A stretch of 64,000 nt of DNA from Coralloluteibacterium stylophorae (lineage in GTDB: Bacteria > Pseudomonadota > Gammaproteobacteria > Xanthomonadales > Xanthomonadaceae): assembly GCF_018122625.2 (NCBI RefSeq), contig NZ_JAGQFT020000007.1, positions 141,836 to 205,835 of the forward strand, read 5' to 3'. The first letter of the stretch is position 1. Each line of letters opens with the position of its first letter. Of the stretch, positions 19,085 to 30,545 are shown piece by piece. The translations under genes were made by a program, and so were the position numbers. A model generated the notes under the pieces. The model was not told the DNA's origin. It did no database searches and saw only the letters and a program-made list of their open reading frames with translations.

Positions 19085-19879
19085 TCAGTCGACCAGATTG
19101 CGGCCGTGGAACAGCTCCTCGATCTCGCGGCGCAGCTGCATCTCGATGCGCGAGCGTTCCTTGAACGACAGGTTGCGCGCCTTCTCCTCGAACAGGTAGG
19201 TGTCCAGGTCGAAGTCCTTCACGTGCATCTTCGTGTGGAACATATTCTCCTGGTACACGTTGACGTCGATGGACTCGTAGCGCGAGCGGATCGACTTCGA
19301 CAGGTAGTCCTGGATCGAATTGATCTTGTGGTCGATGTAGTGCTTCTTGCCCTTCACGTCGCGGGTGAAGCCACGGACCCGGTAGTCCATGATCACGATG
19401 TCGGACTCGAAGCTCTCGATCAGGTAGTTCAGCGCCTTCAGCGGCGAAATCACGCCGCAGGTGGCGACGTCGATGTCGGCCCGGAACGTGGCGATGCCGT
19501 TGTGCGGGTGCGTCTCCGGGTAGGTGTGCACGGTGATGTGCGACTTGTCCATGTGCGCGACCACGGCATCGGAGATCAGCTCGCGGCCGGCCTGCTTCTT
19601 GTCGATGACCGGCTCCTCGGAGATGAGGATGGTCACCGAGGCGCCCTGCGGCTCGTAGTCCTGACGCGCGATGTTGAGGATGTTGGCGCCGATGATGTCG
19701 GCCACGTCGGTGAGGATCTGCGTGAGCCGGTCGGCGTCGTAGGCCTCGTCGATGTAGTCGATGTAGCGGTCGCGCTGCTCCTCCGACACTGCATAGCAGA
19801 CGTCGTAGATGTTGAAGCTCAGCGCCTTGGTGAGGTTGTTGAAGCCCTGCAGGCGCAGGCGTGGGAGCGGCTTGACCAC
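19085..19879 (-). CDS. speD: S-adenosylmethionine decarboxylase (class 1A proenzyme)
   Basis: Makes decarboxylated SAM for spermidine synthesis. It is 264 aa, exactly the E. coli SpeD length. Autocleavage is expected before Ser113 in [12 protein letters not shown], which becomes the pyruvoyl group. The GTG start at 19879 gives [16 protein letters not shown], the xanthomonad N-terminus, and is preceded by GAGGAG at good spacing. The next in-frame ATG upstream would extend past the likely promoter. speE is not in the window. It is divergent from clp. Confidence 0.95.
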   Translation of the reverse strand: MVKPLPRLRLQGFNNLTKALSFNIYDVCYAVSEEQRDRYIDYIDEAYDADRLTQILTDVADIIGANILNIARQDYEPQGASVTILISEEPVIDKKQAGRELISDAVVAHMDKSHITVHTYPETHPHNGIATFRADIDVATCGVISPLKALNYLIESFESDIVIMDYRVRGFTRDVKGKKHYIDHKINSIQDYLSKSIRSRYESIDVNVYQENMFHTKMHVKDFDLDTYLFEEKARNLSFKERSRIEMQLRREIEELFHGRNLVD

Positions 19880-19925
19880 GGCGGGAAATCTCCTCGGCGC
19901 GACGGACGGAAAATCGGGGCCGGAC

Positions 19926-19955
19926 ATTATCGGGCAAAACGCAGGCCCCGTGAAA
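19926..19955 (-). promoter_or_regulatory. Possible promoter of speD
   Basis: On the minus strand a good -10 (GATAAT, plus-strand 19926-19931) has a weak TTCACG -35 about 17 nt upstream. The predicted start lies about 40 nt before the GTG. Confidence 0.4.
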
Positions 19956-20070
19956 CCGGCCCGCGAAAGCCCGTTCATCACCGTACGCGGCCGTGAACGC
20001 GCTCGATGTGAATTGCGGTAGCACGTCACAGACGCCTATCCTTCCATGAGCCCCCCAACGACGGATCCCG

Positions 20071-20757
20071 ATGTCCATCATCGCGCTCCCCCAGCCCGCG
20101 CGTTTCGGGACCCAGGCAGGCCTGGCACCGGACGCCGCCACCATCGAGCGGCTGCTCAGCCAGTGCCATCGTCGGCGCTATCCCAACCGCACGGAGGTGT
20201 TCCGCCCGGGCGACCCGGCCGGCACGCTCTACTACGTGATCCAGGGCAGCCTCAGCATCATTTCCGAGGAACCGGACGGCCGCGAGCTGGTGCTGAGCTA
20301 CGTCAATACCGGGGATTTCGTGGGCGAGATGGGCCTGTTCGTGGAGGCCGAGCAGCGCGAGGTCCTGCTGCGCACGCGCTCGCCCTGCGAGCTGGCCGAG
20401 ATCGACTGCGACCGCCTGCTGCGCCTGTTCACCGGACCGCTCGCCGCGGACGCGCCAAAGCTGCTGTATTCGATCGGCTCGCAGATCTCCAAGCGCCTGC
20501 TCGACACCAGCCGCAAGGCCAGCCGCCTGGCCTTCCTCGACGTCAGCGGGCGGATCATGCGCACCCTGCTCGACCTGTGCCAGGAACCGGATGCGATGAG
20601 CCACCCGCAGGGCACCCAGATCCGCGTCTCGCGCCAGGAGCTGGCGCGCATCGTCGGCTGCTCGCGCGAGATGGCCGGCCGCGTGCTCAAGCAGTTGCAG
20701 GCCGACGACAAGCTGCACGCACACGGCAAGACCGTCGTCGTCTACGGCACCCGCTGA
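20071..20757 (+). CDS. clp: Clp, CRP-like global regulator (c-di-GMP responsive type)
   Basis: A 228-aa CRP/FNR-family regulator matching Xanthomonas Clp over its whole length. The cyclic-nucleotide domain covers 30-130. In its phosphate cassette GDFVGEMGLF the CRP cAMP ligand Ser83 is replaced: the segment reads REVLL with Glu98, corresponding to the Glu99 of Clp linked to c-di-GMP sensing. The dimer helix includes SKRLLDTSRKASRLAFLDV. The HTH, VSRQELARIVGCSREMAGRVLK (about 190-211), keeps the CRP recognition residues R, E and R. It is expected to be active without ligand and released from DNA by c-di-GMP. It is divergent from speD. Confidence 0.94.
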   Translation: MSIIALPQPARFGTQAGLAPDAATIERLLSQCHRRRYPNRTEVFRPGDPAGTLYYVIQGSLSIISEEPDGRELVLSYVNTGDFVGEMGLFVEAEQREVLLRTRSPCELAEIDCDRLLRLFTGPLAADAPKLLYSIGSQISKRLLDTSRKASRLAFLDVSGRIMRTLLDLCQEPDAMSHPQGTQIRVSRQELARIVGCSREMAGRVLKQLQADDKLHAHGKTVVVYGTR

Positions 20758-20867
20758 GCGACGACGCCAGCGTCGCACGGGCGGCGTCGCAGCGTCCCGG
20801 CGCCGCCTCTGCCACCGGCGCACGCGGCCTGATCTACTCGCGCCCTCTCCCGCCCCTGCGAGCGCGC

Positions 20868-21614
20868 ATGGATCTCGGTCCGGATTTCTGGCTCTTCGTC
20901 GCCGTCGGCCTCGGTGCGCAGCTGGTCGACGGCGCGCTGGGCATGGCCTACGGCCTGCTGTCGTCCTCGATCCTGCTCGCCATGGGCTATCCGCCCGCCA
21001 CCGTGAGCGCGGCCGTGCATACCGCCGAGGTCGGCACCACCGGCGTGTCCGGCGGCGCGCACGCCCTGCTCGGGAACGTCGACCGGCGGCTCCTGGTACG
21101 GCTGGCGATCCCCGGCGTCGTCGGCGGCGTGCTCGGCGCCTTCGTGCTCACCCGCCTGCCCGCGGACCTGATCAAGCCGGTGGTGCAGGGCTACCTGCTG
21201 GTGCTGGCGATCCTGATCCTGGTCCGCGCCTTCGGCCGGCGCGTACCCAGCCGGCGCATCCGCCACGTGCCCGTGCTCGGCTTCTTCGCCGGCCTGCTCG
21301 ACGCCAGCGGCGGTGGCGGCTGGGGGCCACTGGCGACCTCGACCCTGCTGGCGCAGGGCGGCACCGCCCGCACCACGATCGGTTCGGTCAATGCCGCCGA
21401 GTTCGTGGTGACGCTGGCGATCTCGGTGACGTTCCTGCTGAGCATCGGCCTGCAGCACCTGGAGATCGTGCTCGGCCTGCTGCTTGGGGGCGTGGTCGCC
21501 GCGCCGCTGTCGGCGTTCCTGGTGCGGCTGGTGCCCGAGCGCGCGGTGCTGTTCGCGGTGGGCTTCCTGGTGCTCGGGCTCGGCGTCCACGCGCTGTGGG
21601 GCCAGTTCACCTGA
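20868..21614 (+). CDS. TSUP (TauE/SafE) family sulfite/sulfonate-type permease
   Basis: A 248-aa integral membrane protein with about eight helices in two repeats. Each repeat begins with the TSUP signature: VDGALGMAYGLLSSSILLAMG near residue 20 and DASGGGGWGPLATSTLL near 143. The family moves sulfite, sulfoacetate or other small organosulfur anions; the substrate here is not evident. It starts at ATG 20868, 110 nt after clp, with no obvious separate terminator. It is convergent with the HAD gene, 4 nt away. Confidence 0.87.
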   Translation: MDLGPDFWLFVAVGLGAQLVDGALGMAYGLLSSSILLAMGYPPATVSAAVHTAEVGTTGVSGGAHALLGNVDRRLLVRLAIPGVVGGVLGAFVLTRLPADLIKPVVQGYLLVLAILILVRAFGRRVPSRRIRHVPVLGFFAGLLDASGGGGWGPLATSTLLAQGGTARTTIGSVNAAEFVVTLAISVTFLLSIGLQHLEIVLGLLLGGVVAAPLSAFLVRLVPERAVLFAVGFLVLGLGVHALWGQFT

Positions 21615-21618
21615 GCCC

Positions 21619-22344
21619 TCAGCGGCGCGCACCCCAGTCGCGGATCTCGACGTCGGCGCCGAGCGCCCTGCGGAAGGCGTCCTCGCTGCCCGCCTTGGGA
21701 TTGACCACCACCGGCCGCGCGGCGGTGCGCAGCAGCGGCATGTCGGCGGTGCTGTCGGAATAGGCGGCGACGATGGCGCCGCCGAAGCCCGCCTCGGTCA
21801 GCATGATCAGCTTGTTGCCGGCGTGGCAGTGGCGCGTGGCCATCACCGCACCGAACCGCGGCCCGACCTCGGTACCCAGCACCGGCACGTCCTCGTCGAT
21901 CGCGAACTTCAGGATCGCGCGCGCCAGCTCCGGCGGCGCCCCGGTCACCACCACCACCCGGTCGCCGGCCGCACGATGCGCGTGCAGGGCCTCCACGGCG
22001 GCGGGCAGCAGGCGTTCGCGCAGCAGGTCGCGGTGCGCGAGGACGTAGCGGTCGATCAGCTCGTCGAGGTCGCGCCGCCGGTGCAGGCCGATCGTGGCCA
22101 GCCACAGGTAGACGGAGATCGGAATGCGGCGCAGGTGCACGATCAGGAACAGCCACGCGATGAAGGGCGACACGGCTAGCGCGGCGCACCAGCGCCAGGC
22201 GTGGCGCTTCAGCAGCCAGGTGACGAGGTGGGTGCCGGAGTCGCCGTCGTAGAGCGTGTGGTCGAAGTCGAACACCACCAGCGGCGCGCCCGGCTCCGGC
22301 GGACGCCCGGCGAACGCCTCGCGGCGGGTCTCGTTGCCGCTCAT
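21619..22344 (-). CDS. HAD-IB family phosphatase, membrane-associated
   Basis: A 241-aa haloacid dehalogenase-type hydrolase. Motif I is [13 protein letters not shown] (Asp near 25 and 27), motif II VVVTGAP near 130 and motif [18 protein letters not shown] near 200. A hydrophobic insert, [18 protein letters not shown] (about 52-69), in the cap may touch the membrane. The closest known relatives are HAD-IB proteins such as SerB- or YfhB-like enzymes; the substrate is unknown. The start overlaps the trpC stop (ATGA), so it is co-translated with the trp genes, which may be chance of position. Confidence 0.85.
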   Translation of the reverse strand: MSGNETRREAFAGRPPEPGAPLVVFDFDHTLYDGDSGTHLVTWLLKRHAWRWCAALAVSPFIAWLFLIVHLRRIPISVYLWLATIGLHRRRDLDELIDRYVLAHRDLLRERLLPAAVEALHAHRAAGDRVVVVTGAPPELARAILKFAIDEDVPVLGTEVGPRFGAVMATRHCHAGNKLIMLTEAGFGGAIVAAYSDSTADMPLLRTAARPVVVNPKAGSEDAFRRALGADVEIRDWGARR

Positions 22345-23150
22345 GAGCCGAACAGGCGCGCCAGCTCCGCGCCCGGCTCCTTCGCCCGCATGAAGGCCTC
22401 GCCGACGAGGAAGGCGTGCACGCCGGCCGCGCGCATCCGCGCCACGTCGTCGGCGCCGTGGATCCCGCTCTCGGTCACCAGCAGGCGGTCCGGCGGCACC
22501 GCCTGCTTCAGCGCCAGCGTGGTCTCGAGCGAGACCTCGAAGGTCCGCAGGTTGCGGTTGTTGACGCCGATCAGGGCCGCCGGGGTCTGGATCGCGACCT
22601 CGAGCTCGTCCAGGTCGTGGACCTCCACCAGCACGTCCATGCCGAGGTCCATCGCCAGGTGCGTGTACTCGGCCATCTGGTCCTCCGACAGCGCCGCGGC
22701 GATCAGCAGGATGCAGTCGGCGCCGAGCATGCGCGCCTCGTAGACCTGCCAGGCGTCGACGATGAAATCCTTGCGCAGCACCGGCAGCGCGCAGGCCTCG
22801 CGCGCCTCGCGCAGGTAGGCGTTGGAGCCCTGGAAGAAGTCGACGTCGGTCAGCACCGACAGGCAGGCCGCGCCGCCGGCTGCGTAGCTGCGGGCGATCT
22901 CCGCCGGGCGGAAGTCGGGCCGGATCACGCCCTTCGACGGACTGGCCTTCTTGACCTCGGCGATCACCGCCGGCCGGCCGGCGGCGACCTTCGCCTGCAG
23001 CGCCGCGGCGAAGCCGCGCGTGGCCGGCATGCGCGCCGCACGCGCGGCGAGGTCGCGCTGCGGCAGCACCTGGCTGCGCTTCTCGACCTCGGCCTGCTTG
23101 CGCTCGAGGATGGTCTGGAGGATGTCGGACTGCTGCGGAACGGATGCCAT
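22341..23150 (-). CDS. trpC: Indole-3-glycerol phosphate synthase
   Basis: Closes the indole ring in tryptophan synthesis. A 269-aa TIM barrel with [18 protein letters not shown] (catalytic Lys), [22 protein letters not shown] (general acid Lys), [14 protein letters not shown] and [12 protein letters not shown] in the usual order. It is monofunctional, without the PRAI (TrpF) part. Last trp gene of the trpG-trpD-trpC unit, 10 nt after trpD. Confidence 0.96.
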   Translation of the reverse strand: MASVPQQSDILQTILERKQAEVEKRSQVLPQRDLAARAARMPATRGFAAALQAKVAAGRPAVIAEVKKASPSKGVIRPDFRPAEIARSYAAGGAACLSVLTDVDFFQGSNAYLREAREACALPVLRKDFIVDAWQVYEARMLGADCILLIAAALSEDQMAEYTHLAMDLGMDVLVEVHDLDELEVAIQTPAALIGVNNRNLRTFEVSLETTLALKQAVPPDRLLVTESGIHGADDVARMRAAGVHAFLVGEAFMRAKEPGAELARLFGS

Positions 23151-23160
23151 GGGATGTCCT

Positions 23161-24210
23161 TCAGCCGCCGCCGACCGGCTGGCCGGCGATCTGGCGGGTG
23201 ATGCCGACGAATTCGTCGAGCCTGGCGCGGGCGGCGCCGCCGGTCATCGCCGCGCGCGCGCGCCCGATGCCGTCGGCGATGCTGGCGGCCACGCCGGAGA
23301 CGTACAGGGCGGCGCCGGCGTTGAGCGCGACGATCTCGCGCGGCAGCCCGGGGCGGCCGTCGATCGCCTCGAGCAGCATCGCGCGCGAGGTGGCCGGATC
23401 CTCCACCCTCAGGTTGCGGCTGGCGGCCATGGCGATGCCGAAGTCCTCGGGATGGATCTCGTACTCGCGCACCTCGCCGTCGCGCAGCTCGCCCACCAGG
23501 GTCGCCGCGCCGAGCGAGATCTCGTCCATGCCGTCGCGGCCCCAGACCACCATCGCCCGCTCCGCGCCCAGGCGCTGCAGCACGCGCACCTGGATGCCGA
23601 CCAGGTCGGGGTGGAACACGCCCATCAGCACGTTCGGCGCCCCGGCCGGATTCGTCAGCGGCCCGAGGATGTTGAACAGCGTGCGCACTCCCATCTCGCG
23701 GCGCACCGCGGCGACGTTCTTCATCGCCGGGTGGTGCAGCGGCGCGTACATGAAGCCGATGCCGCACTCGGCCAGCGACTGCGCGACCTGCGCCGGAGTG
23801 AGTTCGATCGCGGCGCCGAGCGCCTCCAGCACGTCGGCGCTGCCCGAGCTCGAACTGACCGAACGGTTGCCGTGCTTGGCCACGCGCGCGCCGGCCGCGG
23901 CGGCCACGAACAGGCTGGCGGTGGAGATGTTGAAGGTGTGCGCGCCGTCGCCGCCGGTGCCGACGATGTCGACCAGGTGGCGGGTGTCGGCGACCTCGAC
24001 CTTCGCCGCGAACTCGCGCATCACCTGCGCGGCGCCGGCGATCTCGCCCACCGTCTCCTTCTTGACCCGCAGCCCGGCCAGGATCGCCGCCTGCATGGTC
24101 GGCGAGACCTCGCCGCGCATGATCTGGCGGAACAGCGCGACCATCTCGTCGTGGAAGATCTCGCGGTGCTCGATCGTGCGCTGGAGGGCCTGCTGCGGGG
24201 TGATGGGCAT
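23161..24210 (-). CDS. trpD: Anthranilate phosphoribosyltransferase
   Basis: Joins anthranilate and PRPP. The 349-aa protein has the PRPP-binding glycine loop [17 protein letters not shown] (about 85-100), [21 protein letters not shown] and the Mg2+/pyrophosphate Asp-Glu pair in [11 protein letters not shown]. The start at 24210 gives [19 protein letters not shown], as in xanthomonad relatives. An ATG five codons upstream (24225) overlaps the trpG stop (TGATG) and could equally be used. It lies between trpG and trpC. Confidence 0.95.
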   Translation of the reverse strand: MPITPQQALQRTIEHREIFHDEMVALFRQIMRGEVSPTMQAAILAGLRVKKETVGEIAGAAQVMREFAAKVEVADTRHLVDIVGTGGDGAHTFNISTASLFVAAAAGARVAKHGNRSVSSSSGSADVLEALGAAIELTPAQVAQSLAECGIGFMYAPLHHPAMKNVAAVRREMGVRTLFNILGPLTNPAGAPNVLMGVFHPDLVGIQVRVLQRLGAERAMVVWGRDGMDEISLGAATLVGELRDGEVREYEIHPEDFGIAMAASRNLRVEDPATSRAMLLEAIDGRPGLPREIVALNAGAALYVSGVAASIADGIGRARAAMTGGAARARLDEFVGITRQIAGQPVGGG

Positions 24211-24224
24211 GGCGGCGCGGGACA

Positions 24225-24803
24225 TCAGCGGGAGAGGAAAGTCTTCAGCATGGCGTGCCCGTGCTGGGTGAGGATCGACTCGGGGTGGAACTGCACGCCC
24301 TCCAGCGGCCACTCGCGGTGGCGCAGGCCCATGATCGCCTCGAAGCCGCCGGCCGCGTCCTCGCTCCAGGCGGTGACCTCGAGGCAGTCGGGCAAGCCGT
24401 CGCGTTCGACCACCAGCGAGTGGTAGCGGGTCGCGGTGAAGGCGTCGGGCAGGTCGCGGAACACGCCCTGGCCCTGGTGCCGGATCGGCGAGGTCTTGCC
24501 GTGCATGATGTTGGCCGCGCGTACCACCCGGCCGCCGCAGGCCTGGCCCAGCGCCTGGTGGCCGAGGCAGACGCCGAGGATCGGCGTGGTCGGCGCCAGT
24601 TCGCGGATCACCTCGAGCGACACGCCGGCCTCGTTGGGCGTGCACGGACCGGGCGAGATCACGATCCGCTCCGGCGCCAGCGCGCGGATGGCGTCGACGT
24701 CGAGCGCGTCGTTGCGCTCCACCCGGACCTCGGCGCCGAGCGCCTGCAGGTACTGCACGAGGTTCCAGGTAAAGCTGTCGTAGTTGTCGATCATCAGCAG
24801 CAT
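24225..24803 (-). CDS. trpG: Anthranilate synthase glutaminase subunit
   Basis: A class I glutamine amidotransferase of 192 aa that feeds ammonia to TrpE. The catalytic triad is visible: Cys in [11 protein letters not shown] (near 80), and His and Glu in [14 protein letters not shown] (near 170). [10 protein letters not shown] shapes the oxyanion region. Because no pabB or trpE is next to it, it may serve folate synthesis as PabA as well. First gene of the trpG-D-C unit. trpE and trpB/A are not in the window. Confidence 0.93.
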   Translation of the reverse strand: MLLMIDNYDSFTWNLVQYLQALGAEVRVERNDALDVDAIRALAPERIVISPGPCTPNEAGVSLEVIRELAPTTPILGVCLGHQALGQACGGRVVRAANIMHGKTSPIRHQGQGVFRDLPDAFTATRYHSLVVERDGLPDCLEVTAWSEDAAGGFEAIMGLRHREWPLEGVQFHPESILTQHGHAMLKTFLSR

Positions 24804-24943
24804 GCGCTGCCCGTCCGGCGAGGGGAGGAGATGCCGCGGCGCGCGCGGGGAGCCGCGCAGGATACCGCAGCGCGCGGATCGCGATCCCGCGTCGACACCG
24901 GGCGCACTAGCATGTCGCGCTGCCGCCCGCTCACGGATCCCGA

Positions 24944-25939
24944 ATGCGTCCTTCCCTCTTCGCCGCCGCCGCGCTCGCGGTCCTTCCCGCCACCGCAGCG
25001 CTTGCGCAGGTCACGGGCGCGGCCTTCGCCCTGCCGGAGGCGAAGACCTTCCGCTTCGAATCGCAGCAGCAGACGCTGTCGATGCAGTACGTCGACCTCC
25101 CCGCCGAGCGGCCCAACGGGCACACTGCGGTGCTGCTGCACGGCAAGAACTTCTGCTCCGGCTACTGGCGCGGCACGGCCAGGGTCCTGCACGAGCGCGG
25201 CTGGCGCGTGGTGATCCCGGAGCAGATCGGCTTCTGCGGCTCCGACATGCCGCGTCGCTACCAGTACAGCTTCCACCAGCTCGCCGAGAACACCCGCGAC
25301 CTACTGGAGCAGCTCGACCTGGCGCGTACCACCGTCATCGCGCACTCGATGGGCGGCATGCTCGGCACCCGCTATGCGCTGATGTACCCCGGCGCGGTCG
25401 AGCGCCTGGTCCTGGTCAACCCGATCGGCCTGGAGGACTGGAAGGCCAAGGGCGTGCCCTATGTCGACATCGACGCGCAGTACGCCAGGGAGCGGGCCAT
25501 GGACGCCGAGCGCATCGAGGCCTACCAGAAGCAGTCCTACTACGACGGCAGGTGGAACGCGGACTATGCGCGCTGGGCGCGCGAGCTGGCGCGGATCTAC
25601 CAGGGGCCGCGCGGCGACCGCTTCGCCTGGAGCATGGCCCGCACCAGCGACATGGTCTACACCCAGCCGGTGGTGCACGAGTTCCCGCGGCTGCAGGTGC
25701 CGACGGCGCTGATCATCGGCCAGCGCGACCGCACCGCCATCGGCAGGGACGCCGCGCCGCCGGCGGTGGCGCAGACGCTGGGCGACTATCCCGCGCTCGG
25801 CCGCGCCGCGGCCGGTGCGATCCCGGGGGCGACCCTGATCGAGCTCGACGGGCTGGGCCACCTGCCGCACATCGAGGCGCCGGAGCGGTTCGAGGCGGCG
25901 CTGCTCGAGGCGCTCGACGGGGACGCCGACGCGGGCTGA
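24944..25939 (+). CDS. Secreted alpha/beta hydrolase
   Basis: A 331-aa alpha/beta-hydrolase with a signal peptide ending ATAALA (residue 21). The nucleophile is Ser135 in AHSMGGM and the catalytic His is near the end in [16 protein letters not shown]. The oxyanion HG is in [14 protein letters not shown] cap domain is suggested by residues 165-235, rich in Tyr and Arg. The family is broad (esterases, lactonases, haloalkane dehalogenase relatives), so the substrate is open. Strand and spacing (164 nt) do not tie it firmly to the activator downstream. Confidence 0.85.
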   Translation: MRPSLFAAAALAVLPATAALAQVTGAAFALPEAKTFRFESQQQTLSMQYVDLPAERPNGHTAVLLHGKNFCSGYWRGTARVLHERGWRVVIPEQIGFCGSDMPRRYQYSFHQLAENTRDLLEQLDLARTTVIAHSMGGMLGTRYALMYPGAVERLVLVNPIGLEDWKAKGVPYVDIDAQYARERAMDAERIEAYQKQSYYDGRWNADYARWARELARIYQGPRGDRFAWSMARTSDMVYTQPVVHEFPRLQVPTALIIGQRDRTAIGRDAAPPAVAQTLGDYPALGRAAAGAIPGATLIELDGLGHLPHIEAPERFEAALLEALDGDADAG

Positions 25940-26103
25940 CCTTGCCGTCGCGGCGCGCGGCCGGTGCCGCCGCGCCGGTGGGCATGGGAAAATGCTGCAC
26001 CGCAGTTTGCACCGCGTTCACGTCCCGGCGCACTGTCGACGCTCCCGATGGTCATCCCGCCGCAGGCGCCCCCCGCGCCCCCGCACCGGGACGGAGACGC
26101 CGC

Positions 26104-28047
<1,944 letters not shown>

Positions 28048-28131
28048 CGGGCCGCCGGTTCCGGCACAATGTCCGGTCCCCTAAGGCCTGGCGTGCGCGG
28101 CGTGCACGGCAGGCGCCGTACGAGGACCGCC

Positions 28132-30321
28132 ATGAGCCCGACCCCCGACCACGCGTGCCGCCCGGCCGCGACCCCGCGCACCGCCCCGCCCCACGCATCC
28201 TGCCTCCTGCTGGCGGCGGTGGCCGTCACGCCGGTCGCCGCGCAGACCGGGCCGCTTCCGCCCGCAGGCGGAGCGACCCCGACGCGGCTGGCCACCGTGG
28301 TGGTTCCCGGCACGACGCGGCAGGCCGATGCCTTCGACGTGCCGGCTTCGGTCGACAGCGAGGATGCGCGCCGGCTCGACAGCCTCAACGTCAACATCTC
28401 CGACGCGCTGACCACGGTCCCGGGCCTGGTCGCGCGCAACCGCCAGAACTACGCCCAGGACGAGCAGCTCTCGATCCGCGGCTTCGGCGCGCGTTCGACC
28501 TTCGGCATCCGCGGGGTGCGCCTGTACTTCGACGGCATCCCGGCGACGATGCCGGACGGCCAGGGCCAGGTCTCGCACGTGAACCTGGAGACCGCCGAGC
28601 GCATCGAGGTGCTGCGCGGGCCCTTCTCCGCGCTGTATGGCAATTCCTCGGGCGGCGTGGTGCAGGTGTTCACCGCCGACGGCACCGAGCCCACCGAGCT
28701 GCGCGCGGGCATCGCCGGCGGCGGCAACGGCACGCTGCGGGCGAACCTCGGCGCCCGCGGGATCGAGGGGCCGTTCGACTACAACGTCGGCTTCACCCAC
28801 TTCCAGACCGACGGCGAGCGCGACCACAGCGCCGCGCAGCGCGAGTCGGGCAACGGCAAGCTGCGCTGGACCGGCGACTCCGGCGCCTCGCTCAGCCTGG
28901 TGGTCAACACCGTCAACATCCCCGGCGCGCAGGATCCGCTGGGCCTGACCCGCGAGGATTTCGAGGCCGATCCGACGCAGGTGGCGGCACCCGCCGAGAC
29001 CTTCGATACGCGCAAGTCGGTGTCGCAGCAGCAGGCCGGCCTGGTCTGGGAACAGCCGCTGGGCGGCGGCCATTCGCTGCGCGCGATGGGCTACTACGGC
29101 CAGCGCGACGTGCTGCAGTACCTCTCGATCCCGGTGTTCGTGCAGACCGCCAGCCCGCTGCAGGCCGGCGCGGTGATCGACCTGCAGAACGAGTACGGCG
29201 GTGGCGACGCGCGCTGGATGTGGGACGGCGAGCTGGCCGGCGGCGCCCTGTCGCTGACCGCCGGCGTCTCGCGCGACCGCCAGCGCCAGCACCGCTACGG
29301 CTACGAGAACTTCGTCGGCGACACGCTCGGCGTGCGCGGTGCGCTGCGGCGCGACCAGGTCGACCGCGTCGACAGCGACGATGTCTACGCGCAGGCGAGC
29401 TGGACCTTCCATCCGGACTGGACGCTCACCGCCGGCGCCCGCCGCAGCGAGATCGGCTTCGACTCCCGCGACCGCTACGTCACCGCCGACAACCCCGACG
29501 ACAGCGGCCGCGCCGAGTACGCCCAGACCTCGCCCGTCGCCGGCCTGCTGTGGCGGGTGACTCCTGCGGCGAACGTCTATGCGGCCTGGGGCCGCGGCTT
29601 CGAGACGCCGACCTTCTCCGAGCTCGGCTATCGCTTCGACGGCAGCGCCGGCCTCGCCTTCGACCTGGTGCCCGCGCGCAGCCGCAACAGCGAGCTCGGC
29701 CTGAAGCTGCGCCCGCGCGACGGCGTCGCGGTCGACCTCGCCCTGTTCCACACCGAAACCCGCGACGAGCTGGCGGTGGCGACCAACAACGGCGGGCGCA
29801 CGACCTACCAGAACATCGACCGGTCGCGCCGCCGCGGCGCCGAGGCCGCGGTGGATCTCGATCTCGCCCCGGCCTGGCGCCTGCGCACGGCGCTGACCTG
29901 GATGCAGGCGACCTTCGAGTCGCCCTTCCTGACCTGCGGCGGCTCGGGCTGCACCGAGCCCGACACGCCGGTCGCGGCCGGTTCGCCGATCCCCGGCGTT
30001 CCCCGCCGCACCGCTTCGACGGTGCTGGCCTGGGAGCCGGCGGAGACCGGCTGGCGGGCGAGCGCCTACGGCCGCTACGTCGACGACGTGCCGACCGACG
30101 ACCTCGGCCGCGACGCCGCCGACGCCTATACCGTGTTCGACCTCTCCGCCGGCTACGTGTTCGACGCCGGACGCAGCCGCATCGCCACCTTCGCCCGCGT
30201 CGACAACGTCTTCGACCGCCAGTACGCGGGCTCGGTGATCGTCAACGACGGCAACGGCCGCTACTTCGAGCCCGGCCTCGGCCGCACCCTGACGGTGGGC
30301 GCGGACCTGCGCTGGCGCTGA
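28132..30321 (+). CDS. TonB-dependent receptor, PqqU (YncD)-like
   Basis: A 729-aa outer-membrane receptor with signal peptide (cleavage near VAAQT, residue 38), plug domain (about 50-170) and 22-strand barrel. From memory the E. coli PqqU/YncD protein shares NRQNYAQD..LSIRGFGxRST, DGIPATMPDGQGQ, LRGPFSALYGNSSGGV and, at the C-terminus, GSVIVNxxNGRYxEP. All are present here, so import of the cofactor PQQ is the likely function. A TonB box may lie in RLATVVVPG near 52. The start at ATG 28132 keeps a normal signal peptide. It lies downstream of the AcoR-type activator and ends shortly before a REP cluster. Confidence 0.88.
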   Translation: MSPTPDHACRPAATPRTAPPHASCLLLAAVAVTPVAAQTGPLPPAGGATPTRLATVVVPGTTRQADAFDVPASVDSEDARRLDSLNVNISDALTTVPGLVARNRQNYAQDEQLSIRGFGARSTFGIRGVRLYFDGIPATMPDGQGQVSHVNLETAERIEVLRGPFSALYGNSSGGVVQVFTADGTEPTELRAGIAGGGNGTLRANLGARGIEGPFDYNVGFTHFQTDGERDHSAAQRESGNGKLRWTGDSGASLSLVVNTVNIPGAQDPLGLTREDFEADPTQVAAPAETFDTRKSVSQQQAGLVWEQPLGGGHSLRAMGYYGQRDVLQYLSIPVFVQTASPLQAGAVIDLQNEYGGGDARWMWDGELAGGALSLTAGVSRDRQRQHRYGYENFVGDTLGVRGALRRDQVDRVDSDDVYAQASWTFHPDWTLTAGARRSEIGFDSRDRYVTADNPDDSGRAEYAQTSPVAGLLWRVTPAANVYAAWGRGFETPTFSELGYRFDGSAGLAFDLVPARSRNSELGLKLRPRDGVAVDLALFHTETRDELAVATNNGGRTTYQNIDRSRRRGAEAAVDLDLAPAWRLRTALTWMQATFESPFLTCGGSGCTEPDTPVAAGSPIPGVPRRTASTVLAWEPAETGWRASAYGRYVDDVPTDDLGRDAADAYTVFDLSAGYVFDAGRSRIATFARVDNVFDRQYAGSVIVNDGNGRYFEPGLGRTLTVGADLRWR

Positions 30322-30361
30322 CGGAGCCGCCGCAGCCGCAGGTGCTTCGGTCGTCGGCCCT

Positions 30362-30520
30362 GTGGGAGGGGCTTCAGCCCCGGCACACGCCCCCCAGGCT
30401 CCAGGGCGTGCCGGAGCCGAGGAACGAGTTGTAGGAGCGGCTTCAGCCGCGACCTCACGCCGCACGACATCCGTCGGGGCTGAAGCCTCTCCCACGGGTC
30501 GCGGCTGAAGCCGCTCCTAC
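30362..30520. repeat. Cluster of four SMAG/REP-like palindromic elements in interleaved inverted pairs
   Basis: Four 21-24 nt units lie between the PqqU gene and the sortase histidine kinase. A: GTGGGAGGGGCTTCAGCCCC at 30362. B: GTAGGAGCGGCTTCAGCCGC at 30431-30450 with GACC after it. A': an inverted A at 30475-30495. B': a perfect inverted copy of B at 30497-30520. The GTAG end and GCGGCTTCAGCCGC core are those of xanthomonad SMAG/REP elements. The order is A-B-A'-B', and each unit has its own short palindrome. It probably also works as a transcription end between the two convergent genes. No RAYT transposase is in the window. Confidence 0.85.
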
Positions 30521-30545
30521 GGGGACGCGGCCGCGAGGGACGGCC

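Noticed and set aside
24784..26103. In-frame upstream extension of the AcoR-type activator
   Set aside because: The frame is open far upstream, but it covers the alpha/beta-hydrolase gene out of phase and has no homology. The start at 26104 matches the family.
28048..28131. Sigma-54 (-24/-12) promoter before the PqqU-like gene
   Set aside because: A GGCAC occurs at about 28063, but no GC at the proper 10-nt distance with TTGC follows.
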